Assembly (NCBI GenBank): GCA_963729815.1
Contig: CAVSPU010000003.1
Span: 62,001 to 126,000 of the forward strand
From: DAHUXN01 sp963729815
Lineage (GTDB): Bacteria; Acidobacteriota; Terriglobia; Acidiferrales; UBA7541
Reading direction: 5' to 3'
DNA length: 64,000 bases
This document shows positions 42,931 through 50,904 of this stretch, piece after piece (position 1 is the stretch's first letter; the number at the start of each line of letters is the position of its first letter). The notes beneath the pieces are model-generated. The model had not been told where the DNA came from. It did no database searches and was given only the letters and a program-made list of their open reading frames with translations. A program made the translations under genes and the position numbers.

Positions 42931-45549
42931 TCAACGGGACGGAGAATGCGGCACAGCGCGAGAAAGCTCAGGTGCTTTCAGCGAGCCGGACAGGTCGAAA
43001 ACTCCCGTTGGTTCGGTTCCCTTCGCACCATCGCCCAAGGCGAGCGGCGCGCTGAACGGCCGCAACTCAAAGTTCATCCGGCGTTGAAAATCGACGTAAC
43101 CCGCAGCCTCGAATTGGCCGCGCGGCCCATTGAGACGCAAGCGAGAAAATTGTACTTTTCCGGCGGAGCAGGAAAAATCCGCCGAGGCCAAAGGAAAGAG
43201 CGTAGATCCCGGCCGGCGCGCGCCCGCGTCCATCGATTCGATTAAATCCATCCCGTCATATCCGGCGCCGCGCATTTCCGCGTTGCCCTGGCAAACGAGC
43301 GAATGCAGCAGCGCATCGCGTCCTACGCCCTTAGCCGAAATTTGCAAATTGCCCGAGGCACTGCCGGAAAAAAGATCGGCGAGAGAAAAAGTATGCGCCG
43401 CGAGCTGGCTCAAATTCACATCGCGGAACTTTGCGTCCACCTGATAGGTCGGCTGGGCAACGAGATCGAGCGCGATGGAGACAAGCAACTTGCCTCCGTA
43501 AAAATCTGTCTGCGCATTCGTGAGATGCAATTCGCGGCCGTCAACAGCAGCATCGGCGCGCAGTTGATGCAACACAAATGGCGCCAGCGTGAATTGGTTC
43601 AACGCGAGCGTGCCGTGACCTTGCAGCCAGACGGGCATCGGCTGGGGCTGAGATTGCGCCGCAAGGAACGGCAGGATGCGCGTAAGGAAATTTTCGCGCC
43701 GCTGCGGATTCAGCCAACGGTCCATCTCCGCGGCATCGAGCTCATTCGCCGTGAGCGCGAATTGCCATCCGCGGCTGGCGTCACTGCGCTGCAATGTGCC
43801 GCGCCAGCTTGTGCCAAACGCGTCCGCCGCTGCGATCTGCGCGTTCAAGGCGTCCGTCGACAAATTCACCGTGCCGACAACGTGCGTGATTGCACGGTTC
43901 AGAAATGGCGCATAAATCTTCAGGCCGCGGGTGGTCACGTTTCCCTGTGGAGCCTTCCACGCGGGCCAGGGCGCGCCTTGCCATTGAAGATGCGCCTGCG
44001 CCGGCCCTTCGATGACCCATCCCGGCGGCAAACTAAAACCCAGGGCCGCCGCCGAACCGATCAGCAATTGGACATCGGCGGTTTGGCCATCCAACTTCCA
44101 TGCTGAATGCGCACGCGGGGCATGTTGAACTGAACCGGCAAAATTGAATTCTCCTAACCCTGTGCCCACGAAAAAAGTCAGTGGTTCGAGTGTAGCTCCG
44201 TCGCCCGAGAAAATGAGCGATGCGCGGCCCATGCGGATCGGGGCTCGCGCAGCGCCACCGTCGAGTTCAGCCCCGGAGGAGCGTACAAACCCGCTCTGAA
44301 CGCGCGGCGGCCAGCCCGAAAGCGAGAGGTCAAGCATCGCCGCGCCCTCCAGCGTGTCCTGCTCCGCGACGCCTTTGTGAAACGCGCGATAGCACGTAAG
44401 CACGTCTGCGAGGTCAACGCCGCGCGAGGTGATTTCGAGCTGGCTATCTTTTAAGGCAGGGTGACTTGCGTCCACGCCCGAAATCCATGCGAGACTCCCG
44501 GTGGCGTGGACGTTTGAGCGCGGAGTTTCCAAGACGGCCTGAGTCACCTCCATGCGTGATTCGCCCGCCCTCCATCGCGCGTCAACGTTTAAATTAACGG
44601 CAGGATCATCCGCGCGCAACGCCAAGTCCCACCGGTGGAGACTCCGAAACTGCGCGCGCGAGGAAAAATCCCAGTCTGTCCCGGACGTGCGCGCCGCCAT
44701 CTGCAACGAAAGCAGACCTCGGACGCCATAATCCCATCCTCTCACCAAACGCAGCACATCGGGGAGGGATGCCGCATTCCAATCCAACTCCAGCGCCGCC
44801 GGCCGCAACCGCGAAGATGTTCCTCCCATCAAACCGCGGAGGCTAAGCAATCCGGCCTGCTGCACCACGACCGCCGCTCGGAATGGCTGCGCTTGGAGGT
44901 CAATGCGCCATCTGCCCGGCACGACCTGTTCGACGCTGCCCTCCACGTTTACAAACGCAAATGGCAGCTTATCGTCATCTTGTTTGAAATCCACGCGGCC
45001 ATCGGAGACGTCAATGCGCGCAATGCGCGCAGAAGCGCGACCGGGGGTTGCCGGGAAATTGCCGCGCGGGCGCGGGAGCCACGATTCGAGATTCCATTCG
45101 CCGTCGGCGAGATGAACGAGGCTTAAATGCGGGCGCGCAAACGACAGAGTTCCGAACTCCATGTGACCGCGAAGCAATTCACTCCAGCGCACACCGATAG
45201 CGAGTTGGTCGGCACGCAAGAAGTATTCATGGCCGAAACGCGGATCCTCGCCGACTGTAATGTAATTCGCCTCCAGGCGCGGGCCTTGGAGCAAACTGAA
45301 GGAGTAATTGCTTACCTCGACGGGCCGCCCAAATGCGGCCTCGAGCCTGGGGGTCAACGAATGATTGAGCCATCCGGTTTCGAGGACAAACGACAAACCG
45401 AAATCGAAAACGAAGAAAACACCGATCACTACGAGGAGAATTCTGAGCCAGCGACGCGCGCGCCGAGGCCGCATGGCCTCACCGGATGAATCGCGCCGCA
45501 GCCCATAGCTTCGGGGCTGGCCGACTTCGATTGTGGGCGCCACTGCCAT
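42931..45549 (-). CDS. AsmA family protein
   Basis: 872-aa envelope protein of the AsmA family, which in enterobacteria spans the periplasm as a long beta-taco groove for lipid movement. A basic N-terminus (MRPRRARRWLR) and one membrane helix (about residues 35-57) anchor it inside. The AsmA start region is FGRPVEVSNYSFSLLQGPRLEANYITVGEDPRF, and the C-terminal segment (FRDVNLSQLAAHTFSLADLFSGSASGNLQISAKG) is also typical. Its ATG shares one base with the rnc stop (TGATG), so translation is coupled to RNase III, an unusual partner. Confidence 0.85.
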   Translation of the reverse strand: MAVAPTIEVGQPRSYGLRRDSSGEAMRPRRARRWLRILLVVIGVFFVFDFGLSFVLETGWLNHSLTPRLEAAFGRPVEVSNYSFSLLQGPRLEANYITVGEDPRFGHEYFLRADQLAIGVRWSELLRGHMEFGTLSFARPHLSLVHLADGEWNLESWLPRPRGNFPATPGRASARIARIDVSDGRVDFKQDDDKLPFAFVNVEGSVEQVVPGRWRIDLQAQPFRAAVVVQQAGLLSLRGLMGGTSSRLRPAALELDWNAASLPDVLRLVRGWDYGVRGLLSLQMAARTSGTDWDFSSRAQFRSLHRWDLALRADDPAVNLNVDARWRAGESRMEVTQAVLETPRSNVHATGSLAWISGVDASHPALKDSQLEITSRGVDLADVLTCYRAFHKGVAEQDTLEGAAMLDLSLSGWPPRVQSGFVRSSGAELDGGAARAPIRMGRASLIFSGDGATLEPLTFFVGTGLGEFNFAGSVQHAPRAHSAWKLDGQTADVQLLIGSAAALGFSLPPGWVIEGPAQAHLQWQGAPWPAWKAPQGNVTTRGLKIYAPFLNRAITHVVGTVNLSTDALNAQIAAADAFGTSWRGTLQRSDASRGWQFALTANELDAAEMDRWLNPQRRENFLTRILPFLAAQSQPQPMPVWLQGHGTLALNQFTLAPFVLHQLRADAAVDGRELHLTNAQTDFYGGKLLVSIALDLVAQPTYQVDAKFRDVNLSQLAAHTFSLADLFSGSASGNLQISAKGVGRDALLHSLVCQGNAEMRGAGYDGMDLIESMDAGARRPGSTLFPLASADFSCSAGKVQFSRLRLNGPRGQFEAAGYVDFQRRMNFELRPFSAPLALGDGAKGTEPTGVFDLSGSLKAPELSRAVPHSPSR

Positions 45550-46262
45550 CAGTGAGTTTCATCCTCGTCCGCAGGTTGGGCGAGTAACGCCTTCAGAGCC
45601 AATCCCGCAGCTGTCTGCTCCGCTGATTTCTTGCTGCGCCCTTCCGCTTCCGCCAACAGCCTGCCATCGGCGCGAACGGCCACGCGGAACATCTTTTGAT
45701 GTTCGGGTCCCGACTCCTTGACGACTCGATACTCCGCCGGCCGCAATCCGCGGCTTTGCAGCCATTCCTGCAGCGCGGACTTGTGGTCTTCCTCAGCGGA
45801 CAGCGAGCCAGCCACGCGGGCGTCATCGAGCAGGGTTCGCTCGACGAACGCCGCTGCAGGCTCGAATCCCGCATCGCGAAAAATCGCGCCGACCACGGCC
45901 TCGTACGAATCGGCGAGCAGATTTCGCTTCGTGCGTCCACCGGTTTTCTCCTCGCCGGGACCCAAGCGCAAGTGGTCACCGAGATGCAGCTTGTTCGCCG
46001 CAGCCTCAGCGCTGGCGGCGCTCACGAGACGCGCGCGAGCCTTCGAGAGACTCCCTTCGTCCCAATCCGGAAAGCGCACTACGAGAACATGGCTCACGGC
46101 CAAACCCAGGACGCTGTCCCCCAGAAATTCGAGACGCTCATTGTGACGTTCATCAGAGGCGAATGTATGAGAACGGTGGGTGAGGGCTCGCTCGAGCCAC
46201 TCGATCTTATGAAACTGATAGCCGAGCCTCGCTTCGAGATCGTCCCTCTCCGGATCGGTCAT
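45549..46262 (-). CDS. rnc: Ribonuclease III
   Basis: Double-strand RNA endonuclease that processes rRNA and structured mRNAs. The 237-aa product has the signature HNERLEFLGDSVLGLAV with acidic residues E42, E45 and D49. The second metal-site segment is LADSYEAVVGAIFRDAG (D118, E121). A C-terminal dsRNA-binding domain follows (KSALQEWLQSRGLRPAEYRVV and GRSKKSAEQTAAGLAL). All four canonical catalytic acids are present. The stop overlaps the AsmA start. It lies 27 nt after the TPR gene. Confidence 0.96.
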   Translation of the reverse strand: MTDPERDDLEARLGYQFHKIEWLERALTHRSHTFASDERHNERLEFLGDSVLGLAVSHVLVVRFPDWDEGSLSKARARLVSAASAEAAANKLHLGDHLRLGPGEEKTGGRTKRNLLADSYEAVVGAIFRDAGFEPAAAFVERTLLDDARVAGSLSAEEDHKSALQEWLQSRGLRPAEYRVVKESGPEHQKMFRVAVRADGRLLAEAEGRSKKSAEQTAAGLALKALLAQPADEDETH

Positions 46263-46289
46263 ACGATGACGTCTTCGCCCCTTCAGGAC

Positions 46290-47177
46290 TTACGGTTTGT
46301 GCGGCGCAGGCTGGCTGGCAGCCTTGGCCTTGGCGGCCGCCGATTTCTGCTTGCATGTATCCTGGAGGCTGGACGCGAGCGCTGCACAGCTATCGTATGC
46401 CTTGGACGCATCCGCGAATTTCTGCAACTGGTCCAAGTCCGTTCCGAGAACCAGGAAATCCACCGGATCCGTGTCGGTTGCGACTTGCATTGCCTGCTGA
46501 AGCTCGTCCACCGACTCCTGATACTTGCTTTCGCGGAAGTAGACCAATCCCAGGCCGCTGTGCGCTTGCGATGCCGCGTTGGCCTTGCTTTTCGCAAATT
46601 GATCATCGGTCGTCTGCGGAGGTTTGGGTAGAGTTGGCAAGAGCTCCAGGGCATGTTTTTCATATTGTTCGGCCTTGGCCAGTCTGTCAGGGAAATCAGG
46701 TGCGTTCGCCTCAACCCTGGGCATAACCCATCCGACGGGCACAAGAACGCTGACATCGTCGGGATTCAACTCCAGCGCCTTTGCGGACGTGCTCAACATC
46801 TTGTCGATGTCGCGCTTCTGGTAATAGAGATTCGTCAACCTGGAGTACATCCACGCGCGGTAGTGGCTCTGCGGATAATTCTTCAAGAAGTCTTCGCTCG
46901 CCTGAATTTCCTTGTCGACGTCGGGCGTCGGCGACTGGGCCATGTCCAACAGCGCTTTGTAGTCCGCCTCCTCCTTTGGATCGACCTTCGGCGCTGGCTG
47001 TGCAGGCGCCTGCTGAGCTTGCTGGCCAGCCGGATGATTCAGCGATGGCGGCTGAGTTTGCTGCGTTGATTGCTGGCCTTGCTGTTGCGACTGAGTTTGT
47101 TGCGCACACAGCACGGGCGAAAAACTCAGGCAAGCCAGCGTTGCCATCCCCACCAGAACTCCCGTTTTCCGTTTCAT
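46290..47177 (-). CDS. Secreted TPR protein with Gln-rich N-terminus
   Basis: 295 aa from the ATG at 47177, which is preceded by AGGAAGG; the longer frame to 47237 has no ribosome site. A signal peptide (MKRKTGVLVGMATLACLSFSPVLC, ending CAQQ) is followed by a Gln/Pro-rich linker (about 26-65). Tetratricopeptide-type helices come next: EIQASEDFLKNYPQSHYRAWMY, SALKAL-type repeats and AHSGLGLVYFRESKYQESVDEL. Function unknown; such proteins scaffold other proteins. It lies between a second secreted TPR-type gene (69 nt upstream) and rnc. Confidence 0.8.
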   Translation of the reverse strand: MKRKTGVLVGMATLACLSFSPVLCAQQTQSQQQGQQSTQQTQPPSLNHPAGQQAQQAPAQPAPKVDPKEEADYKALLDMAQSPTPDVDKEIQASEDFLKNYPQSHYRAWMYSRLTNLYYQKRDIDKMLSTSAKALELNPDDVSVLVPVGWVMPRVEANAPDFPDRLAKAEQYEKHALELLPTLPKPPQTTDDQFAKSKANAASQAHSGLGLVYFRESKYQESVDELQQAMQVATDTDPVDFLVLGTDLDQLQKFADASKAYDSCAALASSLQDTCKQKSAAAKAKAASQPAPHKP

Positions 47178-47246
47178 CGTGTTTCCTTCCTTCTCGTTTG
47201 CGCCACCGAATCGGATGATCCGCGCGGCGGGTTTCATACCCTCTAT

Positions 47247-48842
47247 TTATTGCTTCGGGGCCGCTGTAGGCGCCCGGTACGGTGAATCAAGGCCCTGCTG
47301 TGCCGCAGCCCGCGCGGTTTCGGGAGCGCCGTTCACGCCCAAAGCCGCGCGATATTCATTGACGGCCACATCCCGGTTTCCCTGGACATCGTGCATACGG
47401 CCCAGATAAACATGCGCCCATGCCAAAATATCCGGGCTCGCTGAAATTGCGTTCGAGCCTGGCGTTTGCGGCTGGACAAGCTTTTCGAAAAGATCATCGG
47501 CTTTTTGTCCCTGGTTTTGCAGGAGCGAGGCCAGGGCCAGTCCATATAAGGCTCGCGGAAGATTTGGATGCTGATCGAGGATGCTCTGGAATGTGGCCGC
47601 CGCACCAGCCGCGTCTTGCGTGGCAATCTGGCGATCGCCGCGCATCAGGGCGCTGTTGACTGCCGCTTCCCCGACAGCCGTCGCGCCGCCATCTTCGCCG
47701 CCAATCCCGCCGGATTGAATTCGCTCACCCGCTGACGCGAATTGCACACTTTGTAGGCGCTTTTGCTCGTCCGCCACGTTGATCCCGCGGATGAGGTTGG
47801 GCATATAAAGCGACATGGAGGCGCCGGCCTTCTCGAATACGATCAACTGTTGATAGATCGGGCGGACAAGAATGAATCCTGTGCGGTCGTTAGCGGTCAA
47901 TATCGTCTCGAGGGGACCTGGCGCCAATTTTCGCATTCTGAGCTCCACCGCACGAACCAGGCATTCGTCGAACAACCCGACAAAATCGCTTTGATACGAC
48001 TGTGGAAGCTGTGGCGCGCGGGCGGCAATCTCCAAGAGCGCACGGCGAGTCGAGATTGCGGGCTGGTAACCGAGCACTTCCGGATCGAGGAGATAATGCA
48101 GAAAGGCATGCCGAATATCTTCCAACGGGAGTACCGCACTCGGCCCAGCTACGACGATGTATTGGCTCCTCACATTCCGGAAGTCGACGCGCTGGCCCAC
48201 CAGCAAGGCAGGAATAACAGTGAATGTGTGATCTCGCTGGGGCGTCAGGATTTCACGAAGATAGGCGGTGCTCTCTAGAACAATCTGGCGCAACGGGTCC
48301 GTCAACCGACCCGCTTCGCGCTCCATTTCCGGCTCGGCGGCTGTCCATTCGTGGTCGAGCTGAGCTTCCACATAAAAATCGTGAAGAACATCCGCAAAGC
48401 CATCAATCGAGAGCACGTCGGGAGGAAGTTCATCGCGCGAAACAGCGAAACGGAATTGCGGGGGTTGTCCCGCAACGAGCGCAAAAGACAGGAACGGCGA
48501 GAGCGTTTCCTCGGCGTCCGCGTGCAGGTGCTGAGCATAAAACCGGCGCATGGCGACGGCCGCGGGGCCCTTTAATTGAAGCATGCGAGCGCGGATGTCG
48601 GCCTCAATGGGAGTTAGGTCGATTGTGTTCGAATTGGCATCAAAGCCCGCCGCGTCCAGCGCGCACATGGTAGCGAACAACTGCGGGCTCATCTCCACGC
48701 TGATCGGGTTGGCCTGGTCCGGCGCAGCCTCGCTGGCCTGCTGCGCGGAGATTGGGAGCGCCGAGGCGCACCACGCCAGGCAGAAAGCGGCTCCGAGGAA
48801 AATGGATAGGCCAAGATGGCTGCTAACTTTTCGATTTTTCAT
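47247..48842 (-). CDS. Secreted protein with C-terminal TPR-like repeats
   Basis: 531 aa, unknown function. A signal peptide (MKNRKVSSHLGLSIFLGAAFCLAWCASALPISAQ) precedes a long globular region (about 45-380) of no recognised family. One stretch, LEDIRHAFLHYLLDPEVLG, has an H-x3-H pattern that could be a degenerate zinc site, but there is no clear HExxH, so no peptidase claim is made. From about 395 to 500, TPR-like pairs occur (QDAAGAAATFQSILDQHPNLPRALYGLALA, AWAHVYLGRMHDVQGNRDVAVNEYRAAL). It is followed 69 nt later by the Gln-rich TPR protein. Confidence 0.75.
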   Translation of the reverse strand: MKNRKVSSHLGLSIFLGAAFCLAWCASALPISAQQASEAAPDQANPISVEMSPQLFATMCALDAAGFDANSNTIDLTPIEADIRARMLQLKGPAAVAMRRFYAQHLHADAEETLSPFLSFALVAGQPPQFRFAVSRDELPPDVLSIDGFADVLHDFYVEAQLDHEWTAAEPEMEREAGRLTDPLRQIVLESTAYLREILTPQRDHTFTVIPALLVGQRVDFRNVRSQYIVVAGPSAVLPLEDIRHAFLHYLLDPEVLGYQPAISTRRALLEIAARAPQLPQSYQSDFVGLFDECLVRAVELRMRKLAPGPLETILTANDRTGFILVRPIYQQLIVFEKAGASMSLYMPNLIRGINVADEQKRLQSVQFASAGERIQSGGIGGEDGGATAVGEAAVNSALMRGDRQIATQDAAGAAATFQSILDQHPNLPRALYGLALASLLQNQGQKADDLFEKLVQPQTPGSNAISASPDILAWAHVYLGRMHDVQGNRDVAVNEYRAALGVNGAPETARAAAQQGLDSPYRAPTAAPKQ

Positions 48843-49098
48843 GCCTTCGGATTGTCAACCTCAAGCGCAACGCCGCAGAAATGCCCCTCATCCGTCGCAA
48901 TGGCGGCTCCGGGCATGAGGCTGCGCGATCGCAGAAGTGAGATTCTCACTTTATAGGGCCGGGTTGGCTGAGTCAAGAAACGCAGGGGCATGAAATGGAA
49001 AGAGGGCTATTGGCATCAAGTTGACAAGCTTGGGCAATTCGAACGCGAATTTCAAATGTTGATGATGCATATGGCTTCCCTGTGGGGAGGCTTTACGC

Positions 49099-49797
49099 TC
49101 AGCCGCGAACCCGAATTTCGCTGAAGCTGACGACCACGCGACCGCCAGCCGTCGGCCGGCCAAAATTCAGTTCTGGCTGAAAACGAGAGAAAATCAGAAC
49201 CTGATCAATCTGGTGACGAATAGCCGCGTCGTCCGGACCCGAAAGAATCTTATATTCGCCGACCTGGCCGTCCGCGTTAACGGTAGCTTCCACCATCAGA
49301 ACGCCCGCGTTTGAATAGTTGCTCGTACTCACCAGTCCTGGCAGCGGAAACGGCGCAAGACTCTCCAGCCGCGCAGGTTGCACTAAATCGGTCGGCAGAT
49401 CGTTGGGGATATTCCCCATCGGCATGCCCACAATCAAGCTCTGGACGAGAAACGCGAAGACGAACGCTGCGGTCAAAAGCCCACCGGTCGCCGGCACGGC
49501 AAGCGGCCGCAGAATATTCTCGAAGAACATGCGTGCGCGCAAGAATATGGGATGTACTGCCCGCTGATAAACCTGAGCGCGCGAAGCCTCGACGCGAATC
49601 CGTGTTGCGAGGTCGGCAGGAGGCGCCATAGGCCCCACCTCAGCCAGCACGCGCGCCAGACGGCGATAGCTGTCCAGATCGGCGCGGCAAGCCGCACAGC
49701 CGTCCAAGTGCATGCGAACGCTGGCGTGGCGGTCAGTCGGGCCGGCTCCGTCCAAATAGCCCGGCAAGTGCCGTGCGACCTCTCGGCATTTCATCAC
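49099..49797 (-). CDS. Anti-sigma factor with zinc-finger N-terminus and TonB-like C-terminus
   Basis: 232-aa single-pass membrane protein. The N-terminal ZAS-type zinc site is H30-x3-C34-x2-C37 (MHLDGCAACRADL), the sigma-binding signature of anti-ECF-sigma factors. A membrane helix lies near residues 100-125. The outer part (VLMVEATVNADGQVGEYKILSGPDD... to SEIRVRG) resembles the C-terminal domain of TonB-type energy transducers. It overlaps the sigma gene by 4 nt, as regulators of this kind do. The signal it senses is unknown. Confidence 0.85.
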   Translation of the reverse strand: MMKCREVARHLPGYLDGAGPTDRHASVRMHLDGCAACRADLDSYRRLARVLAEVGPMAPPADLATRIRVEASRAQVYQRAVHPIFLRARMFFENILRPLAVPATGGLLTAAFVFAFLVQSLIVGMPMGNIPNDLPTDLVQPARLESLAPFPLPGLVSTSNYSNAGVLMVEATVNADGQVGEYKILSGPDDAAIRHQIDQVLIFSRFQPELNFGRPTAGGRVVVSFSEIRVRG

Positions 49798-50528
49798 AAG
49801 CCTCCGCGTCCCCGGTCCATCAACATAGCAGCATTCGAACCCACTGGCGAAACCAGCTCACCGACCATAGGCGAAAACGTAACACTGGCACGCCGATGCG
49901 AGTCACTTCGAACCCCGGAAGCGAGCGGCTCATGCAGCAGCGGGCCTAGAATCTTTTTCAACTCACGGCGTCCCCGCAAAATCCGCGTCTTCACAGTGGC
50001 CACCGATATTTCCAGCACTTCGGCCACTTCCTCGTACGACAGCCCTTCGAGATCTCGCAAGATCACGGCGCTTCGATAAGCCTCTGGCAGCTCGGCAAGA
50101 GCTGTGCGCACCGCCGATTGCATTTCACGCGCCGCCAGTTGCTCAAATGGGGTCGCGTCCGTATCCTGTATCTCCGCCGCGGCCTGATTCTCGCTGGACG
50201 ATGTATCGATGGACACTTCTTGTTTGCAATGCCTCTGCCACCAGCGCCGATGGTTGAGCGACTCGCGCACAGCAATGCGATAGAGCCAGGTTTTTAATGA
50301 GCTGCCTTGCCGGAAACCGCCAATGCCGCGGAATGCCTTCAGGAAAACTTCCTGGGTGACGTCAGCCGCATCGCTTCGATCCGCGATGATGCTGTAAACG
50401 ACGTTGTAGACTGACACGTGGTAGTAGGTGACCAGCCAGTCAAATGCCGTATCCGAGCCGGACCTCAGCTCGGTGACGAGCCGCGTCTCGTCTTGAATCC
50501 AGGATAGAGTCTGCGCCAAATCCGACAT
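49794..50528 (-). CDS. ECF (sigma-70 family, group 4) sigma factor
   Basis: 244-aa extracytoplasmic-function sigma factor. Region 2 is LVTYYHVSVYNVVYSIIADRSDAADVTQEVFLKAFRGIG and TWLYRIAVRESLNHRR. Region 4 is LPEAYRSAVILRDLEGLSYEEVAEVLEISVATVKTRILRGRRELKKIL. The roughly 50-residue tail after region 4 (LHEPLASGVRSDSH...) is unusual; its nearest relatives may use a C-terminal extension for regulation, but none is recognised here. Its end overlaps the anti-sigma gene by 4 nt. The divergent neighbour is the large M14 gene at 50905. Confidence 0.94.
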   Translation of the reverse strand: MSDLAQTLSWIQDETRLVTELRSGSDTAFDWLVTYYHVSVYNVVYSIIADRSDAADVTQEVFLKAFRGIGGFRQGSSLKTWLYRIAVRESLNHRRWWQRHCKQEVSIDTSSSENQAAAEIQDTDATPFEQLAAREMQSAVRTALAELPEAYRSAVILRDLEGLSYEEVAEVLEISVATVKTRILRGRRELKKILGPLLHEPLASGVRSDSHRRASVTFSPMVGELVSPVGSNAAMLMDRGRGGL

Positions 50529-50904
50529 ACCGCTTGCCGCCTATCCCAGGTCTACCCCAACCTGACCGATTTCCCGGCCCGCTTCCCTGCCCGGCTCGTC
50601 AAGCCGGAGTGCGCAAGAAAGCCTCTATTCCATTAGACACCGAACCGGGCCCTTCTGTTCCCTAGAATACCAGATTTTCTCCTTCCTCGGCACCTGCTCA
50701 GGCGATTGGAACTTCGCCCTTGTAGAGAGTCATCACGCCGCGCGCGCCGAAGCTTCCGTCGCAGGCCATTCTCATCGTTGGCAAGGTCGCAGGTCGCGAT
50801 GTATTCACGTGCGACGCTTGATTTGTCCGTTGGCGCTTCTCCCGTTGAAATGCCGCCCCGTCCCGGAATACAGTTACGCGGTCTTTTGACACGAGAGAGG
50901 ACTT
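50529..50904. other. Divergent intergenic region between sigma factor and M14 gene
   Basis: About 375 nt. It holds only a ribosome site (AGAGAGGA just before 50905) for the M14 gene. No clear promoter with consensus spacing was seen, and minus-strand reading frames here give no recognisable protein. Confidence 0.6.
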
